5,214 nucleotides of DNA from JBBRYB01 sp038238115 (lineage in GTDB: Bacteria; Actinomycetota; Actinomycetes; Propionibacteriales; Nocardioidaceae), in the NCBI GenBank assembly GCA_038238115.1, contig JBBRYB010000163.1:1-5214 (forward strand). Direction: 5' to 3'. Shown piece by piece: positions 1 to 5,214 of this stretch (position 1 is its first letter; every line of letters starts with the position of its first letter). The translations under genes and the position numbers were made by a program. Below the pieces are notes generated by a model. That model did not search any database. It saw only the letters and a list, made by a program, of their open reading frames with translations, and was not told the origin of the DNA.

Positions 1-266
1 CCCGCGTCCCCGCGACTCCCCGAACCCCCCGCCACCGGCGGGATGATCGCCAGCTCGTCGCCGTCCGCCAGTCGTTCGTCGGCGTCGACGTAGACCGTGT
101 TCCGCGCGAAGCGCACCGAATCCCGCCCGGGCCCGAGCACCGGGACCTCGTCCACCAGTCGATCCCAGGCCTGTGCGACCGTCGCCTGCTCCGGCAGCTC
201 GAATGTCCGCAACCGCCAGCCCGCGAGCTCGCGCTGCCGGGCGAAGAGTCGGACGGTGACCTGCAT
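1..266 (-). CDS. moaD: Molybdopterin synthase small subunit (MoaD), partial, possibly N-terminal half of a MoaD-MoaE fusion
   Basis: The product is a ubiquitin-fold sulfur carrier. Its C-terminal Gly-Gly is thiocarboxylated and donates sulfur to precursor Z during molybdenum-cofactor synthesis in the cytoplasm, in complex with MoaE. Visible features are the N-terminal strand MQVTVRLFARQRELAG (residues 1-16), typical of MoaD, a middle VDADERLADGDELAIIPP segment (60-77) and VAGG ending at residue 81, the same position as the end of the usual 81-residue MoaD. The frame does not stop there: it continues SGSRGDA to the window edge, so the protein is longer than a plain MoaD. A fused MoaE domain (as in MoaX of mycobacteria) is the likeliest reason, but the rest is outside the window. 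The ATG is preceded by AGGG at a 7-nt spacing, which overlaps the stop codon of the upstream membrane-protein gene, so the two genes look co-transcribed and perhaps translationally linked. ThiS-like carriers are the alternative, but the motifs fit MoaD better. Confidence 0.85.
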   Translation of the reverse strand, partial: MQVTVRLFARQRELAGWRLRTFELPEQATVAQAWDRLVDEVPVLGPGRDSVRFARNTVYVDADERLADGDELAIIPPVAGGSGSRGDA

Positions 267-275
267 CGCCAGACC

Positions 276-1103
276 CTAGACCAACAGCCCGGCGACGTAG
301 TAGAGCGCGGCCGCCACGATCGTCGAGGAGAGGATGGCCGCGAGGTCGATGTAGAGCAGGCCCGTGGCGGATTCCATCGATCGGGTCTGCGCCGTCCGGT
401 ACGCCAGGTAGGAGAGCACGAGCGGAAACAGGATCCCCACGGATAACCGCAGCCACACGAAGAGCGCCTGCGGGCCCGTGAACGCGGAGAAGGCCGGGCC
501 CGGCGGCCCGCCGACGAGCTGCCACGTCAGGAAGAGCAGCAGCTGCAGGCCCAGCGCCCAGCCGAGCAGGCGGGTCGTGAGGATCAGCGGCCTCTCGGAG
601 AGACGCGGCGTGACCAGGTACCAGTGGGCGAGCACCACGGATCCGAGCGACCCGCCCGTGACCGCGGACAGCATCAGCATCTGGATGAGGAGCGGCACGC
701 CGCGGAGCGCATCGCCCGCCCACCCGATCGCGGCGATCGCCTCGGCCAGCACGCCCGCGGCAAGCGCCAGGAGGCCCAGCCACAGTGCTCTGCGTCTGCG
801 CAGCAGCTGGATGGAGCTGGCAAAGGCAAGGACCACGAAGACCCCGAGGAAGACCCGCCGCATCGGGTCGAGCTGCGGGTTGGCCGTGATGGCCAGGTCC
901 GTCGGAGTGGGCAGAGATCCGTCGCTGGCCAGCGCCAGCAGGGCAAGGAGGCCCGCGCAGAACGCGGAGAAGCCGAGAAACCCCCTGGTCGCCTCGGTCG
1001 TTTGCCGCAGGACGTTCGCGAGCGCAAGGACGCCGAGGGCCAACCCGACAAGGACGGTCCAGTTGATGTACGGAAGGCTCTCCGCGATCGTGGGAGACGG
1101 CAC
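276..1103 (-). CDS. Polytopic inner-membrane protein of unknown function, about 8 TM helices
   Basis: I do not recognise the family. From the chosen GTG the protein has 275 residues and about eight hydrophobic helices (roughly 14-34, 41-61, 82-102, 107-130, 136-164, 176-198, 211-237, 245-272). An Arg cluster lies after helix 3 (102-105). Helix 5 ends in the distinctive AHWYLVTPRLSERPL (159-173), whose His160 lies at the membrane border and could bind a cofactor or ion; this is speculative. The frame is open upstream to an ATG at 1283 and also has ATGs at 1187 and 1184. I prefer GTG at 1103 because wobble positions are strongly G/C after it, whereas 10 of the 22 codons just before it end in A or T, and because a -10-like TACACT lies 6 nt upstream. 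It sits 9 nt ahead of moaD, suggesting an operon, but a direct role in molybdenum-cofactor metabolism does not follow. The reading frame is very likely real; the start and function are not certain. Confidence 0.75.
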   Translation of the reverse strand: MPSPTIAESLPYINWTVLVGLALGVLALANVLRQTTEATRGFLGFSAFCAGLLALLALASDGSLPTPTDLAITANPQLDPMRRVFLGVFVVLAFASSIQLLRRRRALWLGLLALAAGVLAEAIAAIGWAGDALRGVPLLIQMLMLSAVTGGSLGSVVLAHWYLVTPRLSERPLILTTRLLGWALGLQLLLFLTWQLVGGPPGPAFSAFTGPQALFVWLRLSVGILFPLVLSYLAYRTAQTRSMESATGLLYIDLAAILSSTIVAAALYYVAGLLV

Positions 1104-1109
1104 GCTGGG

Positions 1110-1135
1110 AGTGTATGGCCCTGCCCTGAGTGCAA
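1110..1135 (-). promoter_or_regulatory. Possible leaderless promoter of the membrane protein-moaD operon
   Basis: On the minus strand TACACT (1115-1110) matches the TAnnnT form of a -10 box and lies exactly 6 nt before the GTG at 1103. TTGCAC (1135-1130) resembles a -35 box, but the 14-nt spacer is short. No Shine-Dalgarno sequence sits at normal distance from this GTG. This arrangement would place the transcript start on or next to the start codon, as in leaderless mRNAs. The evidence is positional only. Confidence 0.3.
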
Positions 1136-1341
1136 GTCGGGGTGAGCCACTGGCAATCCGCGAGTAAGCCGCGATGGGCATCATCGGAATCCGGCCCCCG
1201 CCACCAAAGCGCACCCTGCCGCCCGAGCTACCCGCCGTTGCCCGCAGCCAACAGTCCCCTCGTACCGTCCGGGACTGGACCATTGGGTTGTCGATCGCGC
1301 ACGACCAGTAACCGATCCTTCAGTCCAGACATCCCAGCACG

Positions 1342-1420
1342 AATCGAAAAGCGCACACCCGTCGCGAGACGGGGCCGCAAAGCCGAGGACCTGCATGTGC
1401 AGGTGGCCGGGCCGCCGAAA
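1342..1420 (+). promoter_or_regulatory. Candidate class I cyclic-di-GMP riboswitch aptamer (GEMM-I)
   Basis: The RNA folds by eye into the GEMM-I plan. P1 would be UCG (1344-1346) with CGA (1416-1418), short as drawn. P2 is CCCGTC (1358-1363), tetraloop GCGA (1364-1367, a GNRA loop as required for docking) and GACGGG (1368-1373). The invariant GCAAAGCC follows at 1377-1384. P3 contains a perfect hairpin ACCTGC/GCAGGT (1389-1394, 1399-1404) with loop ATGT. The 3' side GCCGGGCCGCCGAA (1406-1419) matches the GCCGGGUUACCGAA consensus, including the C that pairs with one guanine of the ligand. Departures are the pocket strand GCGCACACC (1351-1359), where GGGCAAACC is usual, so the base equivalent to G20 is C or is shifted by one insertion, and the short distal part of P3. 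The aptamer lies on the sense strand in the leader of a secreted protein gene, typical for this class. The identification rests on recalled consensus, not on a covariance-model search. Confidence 0.72.
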
Positions 1421-1513
1421 GCGTCGCAACACCGACCCGTCAGAGGGTCGCGTTTCGCTTTGCTCCGCCGACCCGCCTGGATGACCCGGCCCAAAAAGGG
1501 CCCTGCATCAGGG
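1416..1513 (+). promoter_or_regulatory. Putative riboswitch expression platform with mutually exclusive hairpins
   Basis: Several perfect short stems compete here. GGGTCG (1445-1450) can pair with CGACCC at 1433-1438 (loop GTCAGA) or with a second identical CGACCC at 1469-1474. AAAGCG (1418-1423), overlapping the 3' strand of aptamer P1, can pair with CGCTTT (1456-1461), so P1 formation and this helix exclude each other. GGCCC (1488-1492), loop AAAAA, GGGCC (1498-1502) excludes CCCTG (1501-1505), loop CAT, CAGGG (1509-1513); the latter would bury the AGGG of the ribosome-binding site. A translational switch is the natural reading. A transcription terminator is less likely because the T-rich stretch after 1450 is interrupted. 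Whether the ligand turns expression on or off cannot be read from the sequence. Confidence 0.4.
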
Positions 1514-1517
1514 AGAG
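1510..1517 (+). promoter_or_regulatory. Ribosome-binding site of the 818-aa secreted protein
   Basis: AGGGAGAG ends 10 nt before the ATG at 1528. It is the only Shine-Dalgarno-like stretch near this start and supports it. Its first four bases form one strand of the hairpin 1501-1513, so its accessibility may be controlled by the upstream riboswitch. Confidence 0.6.
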
Positions 1518-1527
1518 AGCGAGCAAC

Positions 1528-3984
1528 ATGTATCGACAGAAGCCCCGCATCCAGTTCGGTGTCGACAGTCCGAAGAACGGACGGCCTCGACGGCTTGCGG
1601 TTTCTACATTCACCTTCTTTGTCCTCGGCTCGCTGCTCGCGATCGCGTACGGCTCAGCCGCAGAAGGCCGATCCCCCCTGTCCCAGGCCGACGATACGTT
1701 CGACCGGCACGTGGACTCCGGCTGGGGCGGCGCGACCGAAGGCGGCAAGTACCAGGTTTCCGGTAGTCCCAACAACTTCGTCGTCAACGGAAGCGTCGGC
1801 AAGATCACTATCCCGAAGGCCGGCGCTGCACGATCCGCGACGCTCACCCAGGTCTCATTGCGTGACGTAGATGTCACTTTCCGTACTCTCGTCGATCGTC
1901 CCGCCACCGGCAGCGGAGAACTCGTCTACGCGATCGCCCGCGACAACGGCAACGGCAGCCAATACCGCGTTGGCCTCCGTGTCAGCCCCCGCGGCCATCT
2001 GAGCATCGTCGTCGCGCGTGTCGTCAACGGCAGGCGCATCCTGGTCGGTTCGGAATCTGCCGTCAGAAGCGTGACCGGGAGCTCGACGAAGTATCTGACG
2101 ATCCGTGTTCAGGTGTACGGAACGAGCCCGACCGTGCTACGACTGAAGGTTTGGCCGGATGGCACAACGGAACCTTCGTCCTGGACAAAGACCCTCAGCG
2201 ATTCCTCCAATGCCCTCGACTCCGCCGGCGCAGTCGGCGTCCGCGCGTACCTTTCGACGAACACCACGAACGCTCCCGTTCAGGTCCTCGTGGACGACTT
2301 CGCGGCCAAGGAACATCCTGCCCCCGGACATCAGCCCCCGCCGACGCCAACTCCGACACCGACGGACACGCCGGCCCCCACGCCGACAGACCGGCCGACT
2401 CCCACGCCGACCGATACGCCAAGGCCCACGACCCTACCGACACCGACTCCTGCGCCTACGGCCACGCCGACGCCCACCGCGGCCCCAACGGCCACTCCTT
2501 CTCCGACGCCTACGCCAAGGCCGACGCCGACTCCCACGCCTACCCCGACTCCCACGCCTACCCCGACTCCCACGCCTACCCCGACTCCCACGCCTACGCC
2601 GACGCCAACCCCTTCACCGTCGCCGACGCCCACGCCTACTCCGACACCCGATCCGTCGTATGTGTGGCCAGCACCACTACGAACGTTCTACGTGTCGCCA
2701 AACGGCAACGACGCCAACGCGGGCAGCATTCAGGCCCCATGGCGAACCCTGCAGAAAGCATCGAACAATTCTGCTTCGGGCGACCTCATCTACGTGCGTG
2801 GAGGCCAATACCCGGCGTTCTCAATCAACTCACATTCAGGCACCAGCGCCCATCCCATCATCTTCACGGGCTATCCTGGCGATCCCCGGCCCGTTGTGGA
2901 CGGAGGCCGAACCGCGACGTTCACCGTGACTGCCAATAACGCCAACTGGATCGTGTTCGATCGCCTCGAGGTGACCGGCGGAAACGGTCCCGCACAGTGG
3001 GGTGGCGGATTTGGCATTCTCTCGTCGTCCCACATCAGCGTCAGCCGCTCCAGCATTCACGACAACCTTGCCTTCGGTGTGCTGGCGTACTACTCCTCCT
3101 ATTCATCGATCGCCGACAACGACATGGCCCACAACGCCGTGGCAGTGACGCTGAAGCACGATGCGGGCGGATCGATCGTCGAGAACAACACCATCCATGA
3201 CCAGGATCGTATGATGGTCAATACCCCCGGCGGGAACGACGATGCCGGAGGTGAAGGCATCGCGGTTGTGAGGTCGACTGGCCAGGTCACAGTCCGTGGC
3301 AACCAGCTCTGGGCCAACCGCGCGGTATCCTACGACTTCGGATACGACGGTGGAGCGTTCTCCATCTACGCCTCGAGCGACGTGACCTTTGTAGACAATG
3401 TCACGTGGGATAGCCAGAATGTTCTCGAGACCGGAACGGACAGTGGCGTTCCCTGTGCGAATAACGCTTTCGTCCGGAACGTCGCCTTCAATCCTAATCC
3501 CAACACCCGCAACGTCGGTGTGATGTTGCGCTGTGCCGACAACATGCTGATTGCGAACAATACATTCGTCGACCTCACTGATTGGTCCATCCTGATCAGC
3601 TTCGCATCCCAATCCTGGAACGGCACAATTGAAGGTCTGACGATCGAGAACAACATCATCGAGATGAATGGCCAGGGAACCGCGTTCTCGATTGCATCTG
3701 TCATCCCCGCTTCGGTAAGGATCGACTACAACCTGGCCTACAACCCTGGTGGGAATATCGGATACGTAGCCGGCCACGGGTCGACTACGAGTCTGTCCAC
3801 CTTTGCAAGCTGGACAGGGTATGAGCGGAACGGTGTTCAAGCCTCGCCGGGTTTCGTCGACCCTGCCGCAGCAAACTATCGTCTCTCGAGCGTTTCGGCG
3901 GCGATCGACCGCGCGATGCTCATCGTGCCGTGGACCAACGGGTACACTGACCAGGCACCCGACATCGGCCGGTACGAGCGCTAG
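1528..3984 (+). CDS. Secreted modular protein: beta-sandwich, Pro-Thr linker, right-handed parallel beta-helix
   Basis: The 818-residue product begins with a long basic n-region (PRR at 20-22) and a hydrophobic core (23-40), with likely cleavage near GSAAEG (42-47), so it is exported. Residues 55-262 resemble a LamG/concanavalin-like beta-sandwich of the kind seen in secreted actinobacterial and Chloroflexota proteins (DDTFDR start, RSATLTQVSLRDVDVTFR, SPTVLRLKVWPDGTTEPSSW, VDDFAA end). Residues 270-374 are an almost pure Pro-Thr linker. Residues 387-818 are a right-handed beta-helix: it opens with FYVSPNGNDANAG and WRTLQKA as in DUF1565/pectate-lyase-9-like proteins, continues with many N-N turns (VENNTI, IANNTF, IENNII) and closes with PDIGRYER. 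Such helices bind or cleave polysaccharides, but I cannot assign a PL9 catalytic Lys or its calcium site, so an adhesin or matrix protein is equally possible. A candidate c-di-GMP riboswitch precedes it and a strong terminator follows, so it is probably a single-gene transcript. No cell-wall anchor is visible. Confidence 0.93.
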   Translation: MYRQKPRIQFGVDSPKNGRPRRLAVSTFTFFVLGSLLAIAYGSAAEGRSPLSQADDTFDRHVDSGWGGATEGGKYQVSGSPNNFVVNGSVGKITIPKAGAARSATLTQVSLRDVDVTFRTLVDRPATGSGELVYAIARDNGNGSQYRVGLRVSPRGHLSIVVARVVNGRRILVGSESAVRSVTGSSTKYLTIRVQVYGTSPTVLRLKVWPDGTTEPSSWTKTLSDSSNALDSAGAVGVRAYLSTNTTNAPVQVLVDDFAAKEHPAPGHQPPPTPTPTPTDTPAPTPTDRPTPTPTDTPRPTTLPTPTPAPTATPTPTAAPTATPSPTPTPRPTPTPTPTPTPTPTPTPTPTPTPTPTPTPTPSPSPTPTPTPTPDPSYVWPAPLRTFYVSPNGNDANAGSIQAPWRTLQKASNNSASGDLIYVRGGQYPAFSINSHSGTSAHPIIFTGYPGDPRPVVDGGRTATFTVTANNANWIVFDRLEVTGGNGPAQWGGGFGILSSSHISVSRSSIHDNLAFGVLAYYSSYSSIADNDMAHNAVAVTLKHDAGGSIVENNTIHDQDRMMVNTPGGNDDAGGEGIAVVRSTGQVTVRGNQLWANRAVSYDFGYDGGAFSIYASSDVTFVDNVTWDSQNVLETGTDSGVPCANNAFVRNVAFNPNPNTRNVGVMLRCADNMLIANNTFVDLTDWSILISFASQSWNGTIEGLTIENNIIEMNGQGTAFSIASVIPASVRIDYNLAYNPGGNIGYVAGHGSTTSLSTFASWTGYERNGVQASPGFVDPAAANYRLSSVSAAIDRAMLIVPWTNGYTDQAPDIGRYER
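2335..2649 (+). repeat. Low-complexity Pro-Thr linker coding region
   Basis: This segment encodes about 105 residues (270-374) made almost only of Pro and Thr with occasional Ser, Ala, Asp and Arg. It joins the beta-sandwich to the beta-helix as an extended, possibly O-glycosylated spacer. In its left part synonymous codons vary freely, so the protein pattern is older than the exact DNA repeats in its right part. The opposite strand reads Gly-Val repeats, which is only a shadow. Confidence 0.9.
2527..2598 (+). repeat. Four tandem copies of an 18-bp unit
   Basis: The unit CCGACTCCCACGCCTACC occurs at 2527-2544, 2545-2562 and 2563-2580 without change, and at 2581-2598 with only the last base changed to G. 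Each copy adds six residues of the Pro-Thr linker, so copy-number change keeps the frame. DNA-level identity, against the diverged codons around it, indicates recent slippage or unequal crossing-over. Confidence 0.92.
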
Positions 3985-4025
3985 GTAGCTCGTTCAGGCC
4001 GTACCTTTCACGCGCTGTTGGGATA

Positions 4026-4060
4026 CGCCAGCCCGGGGTCGTCCCCGGGCTGGCGCTTTG
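4026..4060 (+). terminator. Rho-independent-type terminator after the 818-aa protein gene
   Basis: A perfect 13-bp stem, CGCCAGCCCGGGG (4026-4038) with CCCCGGGCTGGCG (4043-4055), is capped by TCGT and begins about 40 nt after the stop codon. The following CTTTG is only a weak U-tract, common in high-GC genomes. It should separate this transcript from the next gene. Confidence 0.75.
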
Positions 4061-4308
4061 CTGCGTCCTTCGGAGCCTGAGCGTCTGCGGTTCGGGACTG
4101 GTGCAATCGCTGCGGCTGTGGCAGACTCTACCCACCTTGCCACGCCCCAGCGCGGCATCGCAGAACGGCCGTCGGGACTCGCCCCGCGCGTCGTACGCGT
4201 TCGGGATCAGAACTCGCTCGCTGTAGTGGTGCACGCGAGCCCTTTCCGTCCGGGCGCATTCATCGCGCCCCGCGCCGCATGGGGCACGAGAAGAATGGGG
4301 GGTTGCTA
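4061..4308. other. Intergenic region between the two beta-helix genes (248 bp)
   Basis: No gene or clear regulatory element is visible. Short inverted repeats occur (CGCGT/ACGCG at 4187-4199; GCCCC/GGGGC at 4267-4285), but these are expected at this GC content. I find no second copy of the riboswitch core GCAAAGCC. A promoter for the downstream gene is expected here because a strong terminator precedes it, but I cannot point to one. Confidence 0.5.
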
Positions 4309-5214
4309 ATGCGTCGCCACCGATTCGCCGCGGGTCCCACAGGGCTCAGCCGAAGTCAAACAGTCGCGACGAGGGCACTGATGTTGGCTGCGACACTCAG
4401 CCTCGCACTCGCCGCTCAGATTCCGTCGACGTCCGCGGTTCTTTCAGCATCGCCGGCGACGTATTACCTGGACTGCTCAGGTGGAAGCGACGGCAACAGC
4501 GGATTGGGCCCCACAACAGCATGGCGTTCTCTCACGAAAGCCAGCGGCGCGCCGCTGGTGCCGGGCGGCAAGCTCCTGTTTAAGCGTGGGTGCACTTGGA
4601 ACGGCACGCTCTTCCTGTGGAAGAGCGGCACGAGTTCCGCTCCAATCACCATTGGCGCGTACGGGACGGGCGACCTCCCGCGCATCCAGAATGGAATCGA
4701 TCAGATCGCGGTCCATGGGTCGTACCTGATTATCGAGTACCTCCAGGTGCGCTCAGACCCAGATTCGATCGACACACAGTGCGCCAACTCCCCGATGGGA
4801 GTGCGCAGGGGCATCAGGCTATACAGTGGCAGCAATCACAACATCGTTCGGTACACGCTGGCCAAGGATCTGTTTGGCGGCATTTGGATAGCCACCGGCT
4901 CTGACCACAACTCAATTGTCAATAACGTCCTGCAGAACAACAATATGAAGAAGGAAGATCCGACGATTCCCGATACGTCCGGTGCGACCGGGATCGCCGT
5001 GCAGGGCGATGACAATGATATCGGTTACAACCAGATCACCGGAAGCAACGTCTGTTCTCGCGTCTACGGCCACGACGGCGGTGCGATCGATGTCTACGGC
5101 GGCCAACGGAACCGGATTCATCACAACATCGCTCGCGATAATCACAACTTCTCGGAGCTCGGCAACCCACGGTCGAGTGACAACACCTACGCCTACAACT
5201 TGATCACGGCGTCA
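4309..5214 (+). CDS. Secreted right-handed parallel beta-helix protein, 3' end outside the window
   Basis: An uninterrupted frame runs from the ATG at 4309 to the window edge (302 codons). A basic n-region and hydrophobic core (about 23-36) followed by small residues (STSAVLSASPA, 40-50) indicate a signal peptide with cleavage near residue 43-48. The beta-helix begins at once with YYLDCSGGSDGNSG (52-65) and WRSLTKA (72-78), then APITIGAYGTGDLPRI (111-126) and Asn-rich turns (SNHNIV, DHNSIVNNV, NRIHHN), ending mid-helix. It is collinear with the beta-helix of the upstream protein, sharing GIAV (228-231) and the DGGA motif (256-259), but lacks the beta-sandwich and Pro-Thr linker at its N terminus. 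Four Cys (56, 95, 158, 249) may form disulfides. Polysaccharide binding or lysis is plausible; no catalytic set is assignable. A G-run (4297-4302) lies 6 nt before the ATG. An alternative ATG at 4381 has a better GAGGG site, but starting there would drop the basic n-region. Confidence 0.88.
   Translation, partial: MRRHRFAAGPTGLSRSQTVATRALMLAATLSLALAAQIPSTSAVLSASPATYYLDCSGGSDGNSGLGPTTAWRSLTKASGAPLVPGGKLLFKRGCTWNGTLFLWKSGTSSAPITIGAYGTGDLPRIQNGIDQIAVHGSYLIIEYLQVRSDPDSIDTQCANSPMGVRRGIRLYSGSNHNIVRYTLAKDLFGGIWIATGSDHNSIVNNVLQNNNMKKEDPTIPDTSGATGIAVQGDDNDIGYNQITGSNVCSRVYGHDGGAIDVYGGQRNRIHHNIARDNHNFSELGNPRSSDNTYAYNLITAS

Larger units (their letters stand above)
1104..1527. other. Divergent intergenic region (424 bp) between the two gene blocks
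   Basis: The left part (1104-1341) shows a possible minus-strand promoter near 1110-1135 but otherwise no recognisable element. Open frames across it have non-coding-like codon use. A plus-strand promoter must lie before about 1342 to transcribe the riboswitch; TTGTCG at 1288-1293 is a weak -35 candidate with no convincing -10 partner. The right part (1342-1527) is a structured 5' leader: a cyclic-di-GMP-type aptamer, alternative hairpins and a ribosome-binding site. Confidence 0.7.

Noticed and set aside
478..1167. Plus-strand open frame of 229 codons opposite the membrane-protein gene
   Set aside because: The minus-strand frame encodes clear hydrophobic helices with G/C-rich wobble positions; the plus-strand product is a Ser/Arg/Pro-rich shadow with no domain.
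1288..1316. Possible sigma-70 promoter for the riboswitch transcript (TTGTCG with TAACCG or ACCGAT)
   Set aside because: The -10 candidates are poor and the spacing is ambiguous; a promoter must exist upstream of 1342, but I cannot place it.
1445..1462. Intrinsic terminator formed by CGACCC/GGGTCG and the following T-rich stretch
   Set aside because: The stem is only 6 bp and the T residues are interrupted by CG and CGC, so it is better read as part of a translational switch.
1130..1870. Plus-strand open frame of 246 codons spanning the intergenic leader and the start of the large gene
   Set aside because: It crosses the riboswitch and overlaps the secreted-protein gene in another frame, with a low-complexity basic product.
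2331..2633. Minus-strand Gly-Val repeat protein
   Set aside because: It is the reverse reading of the Pro-Thr linker codons, not an independent gene.
3103..3840. Minus-strand open frame of 245 codons inside the beta-helix gene
   Set aside because: It lies fully antisense to a well-supported beta-helix domain, has no recognisable domain, and long antisense frames are expected at this GC content.
4058..4309. Small plus-strand frame of 83 codons between the two beta-helix genes
   Set aside because: It starts within or beside the terminator hairpin, lacks a ribosome site and has no domain; composition looks like random high-GC sequence.

Overview
This high-GC window carries two divergent blocks. 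The minus-strand block (1-1103) is a short operon: an unrecognised eight-helix membrane protein followed 9 nt later by a molybdopterin-synthase small-subunit gene (moaD-like) that runs off the left edge. The plus-strand block (about 1342-5214) encodes two related secreted right-handed beta-helix proteins. The first is 818 aa, complete, and has the order signal segment, beta-sandwich, Pro-Thr linker, beta-helix. The second is cut by the right edge after 302 codons. No rRNA, tRNA, insertion sequence or CRISPR array is visible.

The most interesting element lies in the 424-bp gap between the blocks. On the plus strand, 1342-1420 aligns by eye with the class I cyclic-di-GMP riboswitch (GEMM-I): a GNRA-capped P2 hairpin, the invariant GCAAAGCC, a P3 hairpin and the 3' GCCGGGNNNCCGAA segment, closed by a short P1. 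About 90 nt separate it from the Shine-Dalgarno sequence, and that stretch holds several mutually exclusive hairpins, one of which would mask the ribosome site. The large secreted protein is therefore probably a c-di-GMP-regulated surface or matrix protein, which is typical cargo for this riboswitch class. The candidate departs from consensus in the ligand-pocket strand, so its ligand is open.

After the first beta-helix gene comes a 13-bp perfect-stem terminator (4026-4055), so the second beta-helix gene is probably transcribed from its own promoter. The two proteins share collinear motifs and look like tandem paralogues with different N-terminal equipment.

The organism is most likely a Chloroflexota bacterium, often seen as uncultured soil genomes. 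High GC, long Pro-Thr repeat linkers, the particular beta-sandwich style and a possible leaderless promoter all suit that group; Actinomycetota is the main alternative. This assignment is inference, as the window holds no phylogenetic marker.
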